64,000 bases of DNA from Pseudoalteromonas phenolica (GTDB lineage Bacteria > Pseudomonadota > Gammaproteobacteria > Enterobacterales > Alteromonadaceae), in assembly GCF_005886345.1 (NCBI RefSeq), contig NZ_PNEC01000036.1, positions 17,532-81,531 of the forward strand. Direction: 5' to 3'. Shown piece after piece: positions 44,923 through 54,672 of the stretch (positions within the stretch are counted from its first letter, which is position 1; each line of letters begins with the position of its first letter). The notes beneath the pieces are model-generated. The model did not search any database, was not told the DNA's origin, and saw only the letters and a list, made by a program, of their open reading frames with translations. Made by a program: the position numbers and the translations under genes.

Positions 44923-45138
44923 TCATATTTTTTGCTCGTTAATTTGCTCAGTTCTTGGAGCACAGATAATAAGTATAAGTAAAGCTATTGCCCCAAGTAA
45001 GGGGATTGTGCCTAGCACTGCAATTAGCAATACTAAATAGTTCACCTTGTCATATTTTCCTATAAGTAACTTTTTTGCAATATATGGGATGAGTAAAAAG
45101 TTAATTAAAGCATTTAGTAAAAATAGGGTAAAAAACAT
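44923..45138 (-). CDS. Small two-helix membrane protein
   Basis: A 71-residue protein with two hydrophobic helices (TLFLLNALINFLLIPYIA; VNYLVLLIAVLGTIPLLGAIALLILII) and a charged C-terminus. A good AAGGAAAG ribosome site precedes ATG 45138, which argues that it is real. No family was recognised and it stands alone. Confidence 0.6.
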   Translation of the reverse strand: MFFTLFLLNALINFLLIPYIAKKLLIGKYDKVNYLVLLIAVLGTIPLLGAIALLILIICAPRTEQINEQKI

Positions 45139-45451
45139 AATCTTTCCTTAATTAGGGTTAGGTGAACAGCTCGATGAGCAGCAATCAACAATTATTACTT
45201 TTCCTATTGGACTACCATTATGCTATTGATTAATAAAGAACTGCCTTTGCTTTCTTTTTAAAATCAACGATAAATAAACACGATAAGCCTGCTTTTAACT
45301 AGACATTATTACGAGTCTGTAGAGCCGCATTGGGTAGTCAGAATAATCATAGCAGGTTGCAACCAGGGTTCTAGTCCGCAACTTCACTGTATCTTAATGT
45401 CTTAAAATATAAGCTTCAGTTTCTGACAATACCCAAATTTGCTCTTAATTT
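45139..45451. other. Intergenic stretch without recognised features
   Basis: A 313-base gap between two minus-strand membrane protein genes. It should contain the promoter of the small membrane protein. No repeat, RNA gene or convincing terminator was seen. Confidence 0.45.
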
Positions 45452-46126
45452 CTAGATAGCTGGGTTTAGAGACAATGTTGACTCTTCTTTATAGCGTTTA
45501 CCAAGTAGCCATCTAGTAGGTAAAATTAATAGGTAAATCACACCAGTAAGGTATAGCAGATTGGGGCTCAACAGATACACCATAGTGTGGGATAGCAGTG
45601 CTACTAAGACAATGGCCAAATCAGTAAAAATTTCACGTTTTATTGATATTTTGGAGACCGTTAGAATAAGCTTCTCGCGGTTTTTATAAATGTAGATATT
45701 CATCAGCATTAACAAACCGAAGATTGTCATTAAAGTTGATGAGAATATGTGTATAAGCTGAGAGATTTGACTCAAGGTTAATGTTTCTTCCATTTTTATC
45801 GCACTTTGATAAAACGGAAAAAACGTTTCTAGTGCCAAAGTAAACATATACTTCAGCGGAAACACAAAAAACAAGATAGTAAATAAGAAGCAAGCAAGTA
45901 GGATTTTTAATGGCGCGTCCACTTTATCAATAGAGCTTAATAGTCTCGCCTGGTTATTCCAAATAATGAACAACATCAAGAATGTAATAAAAAAGCCAAT
46001 AAAACCATGTGACATACTCTCAAACTCGGCATAGCTTTTAGGTATTTCCATTTTCACAACTAAAAAAGTGAGTGCCAATCCAAAGATTGCATCACTTAAT
46101 GCTTCTATTCGAGATTTTGAAACCAT
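45452..46126 (-). CDS. TMEM175-family membrane protein (DUF1211)
   Basis: A 224-residue protein with about six helices. It opens with RIEALSDAIFGLALTFLVVKM, the F/L-SDA-F-A-x-x-LT motif of the TMEM175/DUF1211 family; bacterial members include potassium-selective channels. Further helices include GFIGFFITFLMLFIIWNNQ and LLACFLFTILFFVFPL. The tetramer-forming first helix is intact. A channel function is an inference from the family. No operon partner. Confidence 0.82.
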   Translation of the reverse strand: MVSKSRIEALSDAIFGLALTFLVVKMEIPKSYAEFESMSHGFIGFFITFLMLFIIWNNQARLLSSIDKVDAPLKILLACFLFTILFFVFPLKYMFTLALETFFPFYQSAIKMEETLTLSQISQLIHIFSSTLMTIFGLLMLMNIYIYKNREKLILTVSKISIKREIFTDLAIVLVALLSHTMVYLLSPNLLYLTGVIYLLILPTRWLLGKRYKEESTLSLNPAI

Positions 46127-46434
46127 TCAATTCATACCTAAACGTTAGAATAAAAAACAAACTAAGATAACTGATTAAATAATAAAACCTTATACAAATC
46201 AACAGTGTTCGCAAATCCGTTCCCTTTTTGAATGTTATGAAATCAATTAAGAATGATTAGAAAGTAAATTGAAATTACGAAAGAAGTCACAATGCAATGT
46301 TGGTTTGCATAGAAATTTGAGAAACGAGAATGCTTTAACTTTAATTAGCACCTATCCATCGAAAAGATAGTACTTGAAAGCTAGTTTTAACTCTTTTTTA
46401 CTCTGGGGTTAAGGCGTGTAGTGCGCCTTATGAG
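46127..46434. other. Intergenic stretch without recognised features
   Basis: A 308-base AT-rich gap between two minus-strand genes. No coding frame, repeat or RNA gene could be supported. Confidence 0.45.
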
Positions 46435-46875
46435 TTAATAAGTATAAGGTATGTGGCCACCGTATCGAATAGTGGCTGACTTAACTCTATTACACTTTAA
46501 ACATTGATATTTGTACCAGTGCGAGTAATCGGCTTTATCTAGATTATCTTCTAGTATTTTGATTAAACCATCTTGTTCGGCTATTTCTGGCTTAAAGCTG
46601 TTTCCAGCATTGTAGCTTAAACATTTACATCGATTATTAGCGATATTGGCAAGCAGGTTCATAGCTAGATGGGCGTTGTATCGATAGTCTTGCCCATAAG
46701 GTTTCTCAATAGGGAGCTTGGCGACCATGAGTCGAAGCTCATCAAAATGTTGCGCAATTTCTTTTAGAGTTTCGTCGTCTAACTGAATTATTTTGCCGCA
46801 AATTGTAGAAATCTTTTCTTTGTCTGCACTTTCAAAAGTACGCTTAATGTCTGAAAAATCCATGATGCTCGGCAT
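46435..46875 (-). CDS. Unrecognised protein with putative zinc-binding cysteines
   Basis: A 146-residue soluble protein. The first ~80 residues are helical and charged (IKRTFESADKEKISTICGKIIQL, EIAQHFDELRLMVAKLP). The second half has CKCLSYN and YQCLKCNRVKSA, which together could form a four-Cys zinc site. I do not recognise the family. The start is uncertain (46875 or an ATG at 46863). It stands alone, divergent from a truncated propeller gene. Confidence 0.6.
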   Translation of the reverse strand: MPSIMDFSDIKRTFESADKEKISTICGKIIQLDDETLKEIAQHFDELRLMVAKLPIEKPYGQDYRYNAHLAMNLLANIANNRCKCLSYNAGNSFKPEIAEQDGLIKILEDNLDKADYSHWYKYQCLKCNRVKSATIRYGGHIPYTY

Positions 46876-46949
46876 GTAGTGATTATATCTTAAAGACAGT
46901 GTGCTTTTTTTTGAATTTTTTCAACAACTCATTGTTTGTTGAACCATAA

Positions 46950-47402
46950 ATGTTTTCACTTGAAAATCACAATTACATTGTAAGTAACCAAGTGACAAAC
47001 TGCTTAGCTTCTAATTACTTTACCGGATATAAACAGCGGGGTGTTGTTGGCGCTTTGTATTACTCTCGACTTATCAACGGGCAGTATGAAGAGCCTATAA
47101 AGCTAAGAGACGATATGAATCAAGGAGAGTACATAGCGGGTTCCATGATAGCGCCTGACGAGTCTTACTTGATTTGGAGTGTGCAACGTGCCGAAGGTTT
47201 TGGGCAATCTGATCTTTATATTAGTTTTAAAGAGCAAGATGGCACTTGGTCGAAGGTTATAAACATGGGGGCAGCAATTAATACAGAAAAACAGGAAAGC
47301 TCCCCTCAATTATCACCTGATGGAAAGTACTTCTTCTTTATTCGGGGGGATTGGCATATTAATGGAAGCGGCAAACGTGTTTATGAAGGAAAACAACACT
47401 GA
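46950..47402 (+). pseudogene. Fragment of a PD40 (TolB-like) beta-propeller protein
   Basis: A 150-residue frame holding two or three propeller repeats: GALYYSRLINGQYEEPIKL, IAPDESYLIWSVQRAEGFGQSDLY and SSPQLSPDGKYFFFIRGD. Full family members are exported proteins of roughly 300 residues. This one has no signal peptide and starts inside the propeller (YFTGYKQRG), and its tail (GSGKRVYEGKQH) lacks the usual terminal IYWV strand. It is most likely a degraded remnant with both ends lost, although a short functional cytoplasmic form cannot be excluded. Confidence 0.62.
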
Positions 47403-47581
47403 GTAGATATTTAGCTGATTAAAAACTTAAAACACAAGCTTTAACTATTAAAGGCTAAATATCGCTTAGGTTGAAGGGGCATTTAACCCTTTTGACTTCA
47501 TTCATTTTTAATAATACCAACCTCAATTAGGCTCATCTATACTTTTAAAATATAACGCTCGCTTTCGCTGAGGTTGATGAC

Positions 47582-48643
47582 ATGAAGGTGCAATTTCTGG
47601 GCATGCTTTTTATTATCAGTATTTCTAGCTCTTGTTCATTAGCGGCTCAAACAAAAATTTCGGCCGTTGATTCTTTGGAATATATAAAAAAGTTTTCGCA
47701 TGTTGCGCCTGAGCGATCTCGTCAAGAATTAATACAAAGCTTTCACCTAGGTAAAGAACTAAAACTAAACAAGCAGGTAGAGTGGTACACACTTGGAGGA
47801 ACGATAGGACTAAAGTTAAACGACTTATCGCTTTTTAAGCGCTCAGTCTCTGAGTTAGGCAAGCTAATTGATAAGAACAGTTCAGCTTCAGAAGCCTCGA
47901 CATTTTTAACTTTATTAGGTCACTACAGTCTCAAATCCAATTACTTATCAGTGGCAAAGCAAGCATACTTTTGCGTGTTTCAAAAATCTAAAACAGATCA
48001 AAACAAGTTGAGGGCCTCTTACCGAGTATCAAATTCACTGTTGAGCGAAGGTAATGTGATTGAGGCAGAAAAAATTATGAATCAGCTATTATTTATTGCT
48101 GAAGCAAAAAACCTTAAGGCTTGGTTGGGAGGGATAAAAAGTACATTGGGCATTTATGCTTTACATATAAAAGACTACGCCAAAGCTAAGCGCTTGTTCA
48201 AAGAGTCCATGTTGGCGCACCAAGACTCGCAAAACTACTCCGGTGAATTTAACTCAGGATTAAATCTACTCCTGTCATTTGCTCTCGATAGTGATAATGA
48301 TTTTGAGCGCATTATAGATAGGGTGAAAGGGTTAGCGAATAAGAATGATGACCGTGATAGATTAAACTTACTTAGGCTGATCGAAATATTGTATGAAGTG
48401 AAAACGATAGGCTTAAGAAGTTGGCACCAAGAAGCCGCGAAAGACATTCTGGTAAAAATTGAATCTAGCACAGTGAGGAGTGCAGCTAAGAAGTTTATTT
48501 GGCCAGAGCTTAAATTAAAAGCTTCAGAGACTAAGCAACAACAAGCCCCCAATTGGATAACAGATAAACTTGTTGATTTTGATTGCCCTGTAAGTGAGTT
48601 TTACTCTAAAGATATTGTCGAGTCACTACTTAAAATGAAGTGA
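47582..48643 (+). CDS. Secreted helical-repeat (TPR-like) protein
   Basis: A 353-residue protein with a signal peptide (FLGMLFIISISSSCSLAAQ). The mature part is almost all helical, with repeat-like helix pairs such as LLSEGNVIEAEKIMNQLLFIAEA and ALHIKDYAKAKRLFKESML, as in TPR domains. Cys19 is not in a canonical lipobox. No family assignment is safe. It lies alone between a propeller fragment and argA. Confidence 0.7.
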   Translation: MKVQFLGMLFIISISSSCSLAAQTKISAVDSLEYIKKFSHVAPERSRQELIQSFHLGKELKLNKQVEWYTLGGTIGLKLNDLSLFKRSVSELGKLIDKNSSASEASTFLTLLGHYSLKSNYLSVAKQAYFCVFQKSKTDQNKLRASYRVSNSLLSEGNVIEAEKIMNQLLFIAEAKNLKAWLGGIKSTLGIYALHIKDYAKAKRLFKESMLAHQDSQNYSGEFNSGLNLLLSFALDSDNDFERIIDRVKGLANKNDDRDRLNLLRLIEILYEVKTIGLRSWHQEAAKDILVKIESSTVRSAAKKFIWPELKLKASETKQQQAPNWITDKLVDFDCPVSEFYSKDIVESLLKMK

Positions 48644-48775
48644 AATATTGCTCTTACTCATTGGTAAAATATAGGCATGATGAGTATTTACAAGCTGCAA
48701 AATAATCCTCTGACTTTCGTTTAATAATTTTTTCAACTAGACGGCGTATGCTGTTTATTTAAAGTTAGCACAAAT

Positions 48776-48793
48776 AAAGAATATTAATTCTTT
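48776..48793 (+). promoter_or_regulatory. ARG-box-like operator 1 (within a 15-base perfect palindrome)
   Basis: The core GAAT-ATTA-ATTC matches the ArgR half-site arrangement (TGAAT-N4-ATTCA). It sits in the centre of a longer perfect palindrome at 48768-48801 (arms GCACAAATAAAGAAT and its complement, four-base spacer). It lies about 80 bases upstream of argA. Confidence 0.6.
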
Positions 48794-48796
48794 ATT

Positions 48797-48814
48797 TGTG
48801 CATAATAATTCTTT
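48797..48814 (+). promoter_or_regulatory. ARG-box-like operator 2
   Basis: GCAT-AATA-ATTC, centred exactly 21 bases from operator 1. That equals two 18-base ARG boxes with a three-base gap, the arrangement bound by hexameric ArgR in E. coli operators. Confidence 0.55.
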
Positions 48815-48862
48815 AAAGTTGTAGCCAATATCCATTGATGGTTGAACAAAGGTAAGCGGCAG

Positions 48863-50203
48863 GTGCGTACAACTGAACTCGTAGACGGTTTTCGTCAATC
48901 AACGCCTTATGTAAATGCGCATAGGGGGAAAACATTCGTAATCATGCTCGGTGGTGAGGCGATTGATCAGCCTGGCTGTCGCAGTATTATTAATGATATT
49001 GCGTTACTGACGAGTCTCGGTATCAAGATTGTATTGGTCTTTGGTGCGCGGCCTCAAATTAATGATGCCCTTTGTGATGCAGGCATAATTACCCAGTTTC
49101 ACAATGATGTACGAGTAACCGACAATGAGTCGCTTAAAGTTATTAAGCAAGTTGCTGGTGCCATGCAGCTCGACATCACCGCGCGCTTGTCTAAATCGTT
49201 AAGCAGTACCCCCATGTCAGGCTCTAATCTCAACGTTGTCAGTGGTAACTTTGTGATCTCGCAGCCTTTGGGCATTGATAATGGTGTCGACTATCATCAT
49301 TCAGGCAAAGTACGTCGTATCGACGTAGACGGTATTCGCCATCAATTGAACAACAACAGCATTGTATTGCTTGGACCGATCACCGCATCTGTCACCGGTG
49401 AGAGTTTTAATCTAACGGCAGAAGAAATTGCCACCCAAGTCGCGCTTAAACTCAATGCAGATAAAATGCTGGGGTTCTGTAAAGAGGCGGGGATCTTAGA
49501 CGAAAACGGCGAAGCTTTAGCTGAATTAATGCCAAATGAAGCAGAGCAGGTGTTAGCGCGTTATCGTGAACAAGGCTCTACCTGTATGAGTGCCTCGGTA
49601 TTTTTACAAGCTTCTATCGATGCATGTCGCGGTGGTGTGCATCGTTGCCACCTCATGAGTTATGAAGAAGATGGTGCCTTGCTTCAAGAGCTATTCTCTC
49701 TCGATGGTATCGGTACGCAAATTGCGCCGCAAAGCTCTGAGCAATTGCGAAGTGCAACGATTAGCGACATTAACGGCATTATCAACTTAATCCGCCCGCT
49801 TGAAGAGCAAGGCTATTTAGTTCGTCGTTCTCGTGAACAGTTAGAAATAGAGATTGAGCAGTTCACCGTGATCGACCGCGATGGCGTGATTATCGCCTGT
49901 GCTGCACTTTATCCATTTGATGAAGAGAGCATGGGCGAATTTGCCAGCCTTGCCGTCCACCCGCAATATCGAGATGCTGATCGGGGCAGCATTCTACTTC
50001 GATCGGTCATCAATAAAGCTAAGCGTATCGGTTATAAAAGTTTATTTGCACTGACAACACGCAGTATTCATTGGTTTTTAGAGCAAGGCTTTGATTGTGT
50101 AGGGGTTGAAGACTTACCAGATAAAAAACGTTCGCTTTATAACTACCAAAGACGCTCTAAGGTATTGAAGTTAGACCTCACAAGGTTGCCGAAAAATAGA
50201 TAA
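48863..50203 (+). CDS. argA: Amino-acid N-acetyltransferase (N-acetylglutamate synthase)
   Basis: Acetylates glutamate with acetyl-CoA, the first step of arginine synthesis. The N-terminal half is an amino-acid-kinase fold ([40 protein letters not shown]) that binds arginine for feedback. The C-terminal ~150 residues are a GNAT domain ([33 protein letters not shown]). It aligns by eye over its whole length with E. coli ArgA (443 residues). GTG at 48863 is preferred ([10 protein letters not shown]); an in-frame TTG at 48842 is the alternative. Two ARG-box-like sites upstream suggest ArgR repression. Confidence 0.96.
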   Translation: MRTTELVDGFRQSTPYVNAHRGKTFVIMLGGEAIDQPGCRSIINDIALLTSLGIKIVLVFGARPQINDALCDAGIITQFHNDVRVTDNESLKVIKQVAGAMQLDITARLSKSLSSTPMSGSNLNVVSGNFVISQPLGIDNGVDYHHSGKVRRIDVDGIRHQLNNNSIVLLGPITASVTGESFNLTAEEIATQVALKLNADKMLGFCKEAGILDENGEALAELMPNEAEQVLARYREQGSTCMSASVFLQASIDACRGGVHRCHLMSYEEDGALLQELFSLDGIGTQIAPQSSEQLRSATISDINGIINLIRPLEEQGYLVRRSREQLEIEIEQFTVIDRDGVIIACAALYPFDEESMGEFASLAVHPQYRDADRGSILLRSVINKAKRIGYKSLFALTTRSIHWFLEQGFDCVGVEDLPDKKRSLYNYQRRSKVLKLDLTRLPKNR

Positions 50204-50225
50204 CGCTAGCGATTTTTAAAAGTGC

Positions 50226-50255
50226 AAAAATGGAAGCCTGTAGGCTTCCATTTTT
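50226..50255. terminator. Bidirectional terminator between argA and endonuclease-family gene
   Basis: AAAAATGGAAGCC and GGCTTCCATTTTT form a 13-base perfect stem with a four-base loop, and each strand ends in T5. It serves the convergent argA and phosphodiesterase genes. Confidence 0.88.
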
Positions 50256-50257
50256 CA

Positions 50258-51256
50258 TTAAAATTCAAAGTTAACTTGCACAGGGTAGTGATCAGAGAGC
50301 TCGTTGTAGTAACCGTTATGGTAGTAACTGCCAGAGGGCAAGTTCCAATTACCGCGCAAATAACTCCAATAAAAATCATTCTCTGCTTTAGGGTAGCGCA
50401 CAGACATTTCTGGGGAATTAACAGGCTGTTTGTGATCTTGATGCCAAAACACATAATCAAGCGTATCGTTATATTCTAAGCTGTAGTCGAAATAGTAGGC
50501 GTTAGCTTTGGTAAACCAGTTATGCTTTGCAGGAAATGACCCGATTACTGGTGTTTTAAATAACAATCCGCCTCGAACTGCATCAAGCATATCTGCAACT
50601 TCCGCTTGATTACTCCATTCTACATTCATATCACCACCAATGATAACTGGCTCTGAAGCTGGAATATTCTCTCGCTCAATAAAATTTTGTATTTCACCTA
50701 ACTGCCCCATGCGTACAGCATGCTCTTCTTCAGTGTTGTCATCGTGTGTTGCTTGTAAATGTGTGCCAATTAAATGGTACTTGGCACCATTCTTTTTAAT
50801 TACGACGTAAGCAAAACCTTTATTTGCAAAGTTATCCCAGCTGTCAGTTAGGCTATTGTTAAACACATGTGCTTTTTGTGTCACGATAGGGTGCTTCGAT
50901 AAGATAACGACACCCCCACGAATAACAAAGGGGTTGTTTGAACAGTCGCCTGTTAAACTTTCCCAGCCATAGCCACTGCAATCTTGACCAACATTTGGTG
51001 TTTGATATGGGTAAAGATGAGAGAGTTTTGCCAACGCTTGCTCTGATTCAGTATTAAATGCTTCACTGATAAGGATAACATCCGGGCTGTTGCTAAGATT
51101 TAAAATTGTTGTTGATAGATGCTCAGCGCGATTGGCTTGATCCCAATCCTGAACGTTCAGTTGCATAATATTGTAAGCCATTACTTTTAATGAGTCGGCA
51201 TTGCTATGTGGACTTAATAGAGCCAAAGCACACAATAAGACACACTGTATTTTCAT
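50258..51256 (-). CDS. Secreted endonuclease/exonuclease/phosphatase-family protein (sphingomyelinase-like)
   Basis: A 332-residue exported phosphodiesterase. The signal peptide ends near HSNADS. The fold motifs are visible: VMAYNIMQLN, ILISEAFN (metal Glu), GGVVILSKHPI, IGTHLQATHDD, IIGGDMNVEW, and the terminal SDHYPVQV with catalytic Asp/His. This arrangement is that of bacterial neutral sphingomyelinases/hemolysins rather than of DNA-repair enzymes. ATG 51256 is chosen for its GGAG ribosome site; the frame extends upstream. The substrate (sphingomyelin or another phosphodiester) is inferred from the family. Confidence 0.85.
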   Translation of the reverse strand: MKIQCVLLCALALLSPHSNADSLKVMAYNIMQLNVQDWDQANRAEHLSTTILNLSNSPDVILISEAFNTESEQALAKLSHLYPYQTPNVGQDCSGYGWESLTGDCSNNPFVIRGGVVILSKHPIVTQKAHVFNNSLTDSWDNFANKGFAYVVIKKNGAKYHLIGTHLQATHDDNTEEEHAVRMGQLGEIQNFIERENIPASEPVIIGGDMNVEWSNQAEVADMLDAVRGGLLFKTPVIGSFPAKHNWFTKANAYYFDYSLEYNDTLDYVFWHQDHKQPVNSPEMSVRYPKAENDFYWSYLRGNWNLPSGSYYHNGYYNELSDHYPVQVNFEF

Positions 51257-51554
51257 TTTGTTCTCCACAATTATTTTATGATTTAAATCATCAATGACAT
51301 TTGAACACTCCAATTGCTTGAAATAACGACCTAAAAAAGCTGTTATTTCACGGCTAAAATAGTGTTGTAAAGAGTCGGTTTAATTGCGTTAAAATGCTTT
51401 TTATATGAAGGTTTTCAGTTGGTTATATTACGGATTTATGGCTTTTCTGTTGCGCTCAACGATAAGAGAAACATAGTCAATAATAAGTTACCACTTTAGC
51501 AATGAATACATTTGCCGATAACAGATAAATTGTTAATAAAATTCAGGAAGAATA

Positions 51555-52022
51555 ATGCGTATTGGCAATACAATACCCATCTATCTTAATGCGTCTACTA
51601 ACGCAAAAGACCAGAACGTACAAACGGAAAAAACGGAAAAAATAGATAAAACGGAAAAAATAGAAAAAGCGGAAGAAGCAACTGAAAGCCAGGATGAGTC
51701 GATCCATATTTCAATGGAAGGCAGAAAAAAACTCCAAGAAGAATCGGAAGACCCCAAAGATAAACTCCCACAGCATATTAAAGAAATGATAAAGGCCATT
51801 GAGCGGCTTATAGAGATGATCGAAGCTGCTAAAGAGGCGCTTGCTGAGGCAAAAGAAGCCAGCTACCCAGATGTTGACACGAAACGAGATGTGCTGGATA
51901 TGCATCAGAATCAGATTAATAGTCTCGAGTTTGCACGTCATGATGCCATTAAAATGCTACAAGAGTCGATGAAAGAAGCGGGGGTTTCTGAGCCGGGTAT
52001 TATTGCTGAGCTGATGCGTTAA
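51555..52022 (+). CDS. Unrecognised highly charged coiled-coil protein
   Basis: A 155-residue protein with no signal peptide. Residues about 24-42 repeat a Glu-Lys-Thr/Ile-type unit (TEKTEKIDKTEKIEKAEEA), followed by SIHISMEGRKKL, which recalls the flagellar/secretion-substrate motif of small bacterial proteins. Two long amphipathic helices follow (IKEMIKAIERLIEMIEAAKEALAEA; INSLEFARHDAIKML). A GGAAGAA ribosome site precedes the ATG. Family not known; an intracellular coiled-coil adaptor is only a guess. Confidence 0.7.
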   Translation: MRIGNTIPIYLNASTNAKDQNVQTEKTEKIDKTEKIEKAEEATESQDESIHISMEGRKKLQEESEDPKDKLPQHIKEMIKAIERLIEMIEAAKEALAEAKEASYPDVDTKRDVLDMHQNQINSLEFARHDAIKMLQESMKEAGVSEPGIIAELMR

Positions 52023-52067
52023 GAGGCGCAAGGATCTACATGGGTTTATTAAAATGTCGTGTTATTA

Positions 52068-52099
52068 TTGAATGTCTCCGGTTTTTAGTGGACATTCAA
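52068..52099. repeat. Inverted repeat downstream of the coiled-coil gene
   Basis: TTGAATGTC and GACATTCAA flank a 14-base spacer. No T run follows on the plus strand. It may be a weak terminator or a protein site. Confidence 0.4.
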
Positions 52100-52249
52100 A
52101 ATTGCTGTTGAGGTTATTTAAATTATATTTATATTTGATTGGCGAGTATTAGCGTTTAATTTATATCTCAAAAACTAAAACCTGCTACATTTGTTATGTT
52201 ATAACAATTTATTGATTGTCATGTTGATTTAATAGTAGTGGTGAAGTTT

Positions 52250-52681
52250 ATGGAAACAATAAGTGCAGAGTCTCTTGCAGAGATGGAACAAAAAATCATT
52301 AATGCGCCAGAAGAGGAGTATATGAATGACGAGCAACTAGCGTTTTTTAGACTAAAGTTGGTAGAGCTTCACGATACGACGCGTGAGCGTATTCGAGAAG
52401 CGAAAGAGCAAATGCTGAATAAACCTGATACTACAGATCCGTTAGATAAAGCGGCTTGGGAAGAGCAATCTAGTTTATTAATTCGTATTGTCGAGCGTGA
52501 GCAGCGTTTGTTGCCTAAGATCCAACAATCGCTTGAACGTATTCGTCATGAAACTTATGGTTTTTGTCTTGAGTCGGGTGAGCCGATAGGTATTCCCCGT
52601 TTGCTGGCGAGACCGACTGCCGAGTATAGCATTGATGTGAAATCTGTGATGGAAATGAAAGAACATCTGAAGAAAGATTAA
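52250..52681 (+). CDS. DksA/TraR-family protein lacking the zinc-finger cysteines
   Basis: A 143-residue DksA-like protein. DksA binds RNA polymerase through its secondary channel and works with ppGpp. The coiled-coil tip Asp-x-x-Asp-x-Ala is kept (DPLDKAAWEEQSSL), as is the C-terminal fold IGIPRLLARPTAEYSIDV. The canonical four zinc Cys are reduced to one: YGFCLESGE has Cys then Ser, and YSIDV has Ser and Val where LCIDC is normal. This resembles zinc-independent DksA2-type paralogues. ATG 52250 is chosen because GGTGAAG lies before it; GTG codons at 52238 and 52241 are alternatives. Confidence 0.87.
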   Translation: METISAESLAEMEQKIINAPEEEYMNDEQLAFFRLKLVELHDTTRERIREAKEQMLNKPDTTDPLDKAAWEEQSSLLIRIVEREQRLLPKIQQSLERIRHETYGFCLESGEPIGIPRLLARPTAEYSIDVKSVMEMKEHLKKD

Positions 52682-52844
52682 AGTAGCTATAACTTGATAA
52701 AGGGAATGTCATCCCATTCTTATCTAGTCAAGGTGAATATTGGCGTATCGCTTTTCATGACTAAAAATCAATATATAGCTTGCTTACTTTTAAATCAGCA
52801 AAAGCTTTACATGAGTGTGATTAAGGTTTTACTTCAACTACTTG

Positions 52845-52878
52845 AATCAGTACAAGACTGAAGTGTTTTGTACTGATT
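52845..52878. repeat. Perfect 11-base inverted repeat between convergent genes
   Basis: AATCAGTACAA and TTGTACTGATT flank a 12-base spacer, 22 bases past the chemoreceptor stop. It is probably a transcript-end hairpin for the convergent dksA-like and chemoreceptor genes, although T runs are poor. Confidence 0.5.
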
Positions 52879-52899
52879 GTTAATAACACTGAGGATTAT

Positions 52900-54513
52900 T
52901 TATAGATTAAACTGTCCAGTTGCGTCTTTGAGTTTATCTGACAACTCATGCAGGTTTGTCGCCACATGACGAACTTCTTCAAGAGAGTTAAGTGTAGATT
53001 GAAATGATGCATGCATATTCGAAACATTATCAACAACGATTGAAGCAACTGACGTTTGCTCTTCTGTTGCGGTAGCAATTTGAGCGTTCATACCGTTAAT
53101 AGCTAGGATCTGCTCTGATATTTTCCGAACGGATAAACCGGTTTTTTCAGCGTTTTCTGAATTCTGCCTTGCTTTTTCCATGGCCATATTCATTGCTATA
53201 ACAGATTCGTTGGCTGCGGCAGTGAGTGTATTGAGTAAATCTCTTATTTCGCTTGTGGATTTTGCAGTTCTTGACGCAAGCTCTCGAACTTCATCTGCTA
53301 CAACAGCAAATCCTCTGCCTTGTTCACCAGCTCTTGCTGCTTCAATGGCTGCATTTAATGCGAGCAGATTAGTTTGCTCTGCTATAGAGGTGATAACATT
53401 GAGTATTTGCTCTACATTTTGTGTATCGTTAGCCAGTTGATCTATGGTTGCAGAAGCAGATTCAATTTCGTCTCTTAGCATATTAGATTGTTCCACTGAG
53501 CTATCAATTTGTTTAGCACTTATTTCAACCTCTTTTTCCGCTCTGGTAGCTGCTTCTGCAGCAGTAGCCGCTGAGTTTGATATTTCACCAACGCTGAGTT
53601 TCATTTCTTCCATTGATTGACGAACAACTTCGGCATCCTGAGATTGCTTATTAGTTGCACTCTCGGCCAGCTCCATACCTTGTAACAAGCGATCTGAGCT
53701 TTTTGTTAAAGGGTCTACAACAGATACTACATTCTCTACTGAGCCTTTGAGAAGAGCAATAAAGCCATTGAAATAGTGAGAAACTTGGCCTATTTCGTCA
53801 TCACCACGAACCTTCAGAGTACTGCTCAAACTCCCCCCACCATTAGCGAGTTGTTTCAATGAGCTTGCTACTTCTTGCGCTGACTGACTTATTGCTTGCG
53901 CAATATAAATAGCAAGGAGTGTTGATAGGATGATAGCGATAGCAATAATACCAAGCGTAAAACCAATAGAGTCACTAGAACGCTCTAGTGTGTTACTAAT
54001 GAGTAATTGAAACCTTTGATCAGAATTGCTCTGTATACTTTGAAAGTGTTCTACTAACTTTTCATATTTTTCTGTTTTAGACTGAGCTTTTTGCTGAACT
54101 TTCGAAAAATCGATTGTGTCATTTATCATTCCTGATGCAATTTCTTCTGCTATCAGGTTGTATTCATTTAATAAATTAATGCTTTTAACACTATTATCTT
54201 GAGGAGAAAGTCTGGATAACTTTTTAAGATTTTGCTCTATTTGAGCGCTAGTTTCTTGTGCTTTAGCGATTAGCTCTTCATCTCCAAAGGTAACCGACTG
54301 CGTGTATAGCTCATCTAAATTTTGTACTAGGTATTTATTGGCCGTGGCATATTTAACGACTTCGTAGCTGACATTGGCTATTTCGTTGATCGACTTTTCA
54401 TTATCAACCATGGTATTCCTACTGATCACCAAAATAGCAATCAGTAGCAATATTGTTAAGCCGGTAATGAGATGTATCTTTTTATTTATACTTAAGTTGC
54501 TGAGATTTTTCAT
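52900..54513 (-). CDS. Methyl-accepting chemotaxis protein
   Basis: A 537-residue chemoreceptor. First membrane helix [19 protein letters not shown], then a periplasmic four-helix-bundle-like sensor (residues about 35-185), second helix [22 protein letters not shown], a HAMP domain ([18 protein letters not shown]) and the signalling hairpin with tip [19 protein letters not shown] and [14 protein letters not shown]. No C-terminal NWETF/CheR tether is visible. It is divergent from the porin/binding-protein operon (159 bases), so it may sense the same nutrient. Confidence 0.94.
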   Translation of the reverse strand: MKNLSNLSINKKIHLITGLTILLLIAILVISRNTMVDNEKSINEIANVSYEVVKYATANKYLVQNLDELYTQSVTFGDEELIAKAQETSAQIEQNLKKLSRLSPQDNSVKSINLLNEYNLIAEEIASGMINDTIDFSKVQQKAQSKTEKYEKLVEHFQSIQSNSDQRFQLLISNTLERSSDSIGFTLGIIAIAIILSTLLAIYIAQAISQSAQEVASSLKQLANGGGSLSSTLKVRGDDEIGQVSHYFNGFIALLKGSVENVVSVVDPLTKSSDRLLQGMELAESATNKQSQDAEVVRQSMEEMKLSVGEISNSAATAAEAATRAEKEVEISAKQIDSSVEQSNMLRDEIESASATIDQLANDTQNVEQILNVITSIAEQTNLLALNAAIEAARAGEQGRGFAVVADEVRELASRTAKSTSEIRDLLNTLTAAANESVIAMNMAMEKARQNSENAEKTGLSVRKISEQILAINGMNAQIATATEEQTSVASIVVDNVSNMHASFQSTLNSLEEVRHVATNLHELSDKLKDATGQFNL

Positions 54514-54672
54514 TGCTACATCTGATTCCTATTTGCTGAATTCATTTTGAATGCAATTGTTATGTTTCTCTTTCCTAATTGTTGCCTATTTTTTCAAAAA
54601 ATCTAGATTTTCTCGATATTTCACTATACTTATTTTGCAGATAACGTAAATCAAGCAAATTAGGAATGAACA

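Noticed and set aside
48768..48801. Palindrome as terminator of the upstream TPR-like gene
   Set aside because: It has no T run, is 125 bases past that gene and contains ArgR-type half sites ahead of argA, so operator function fits better.
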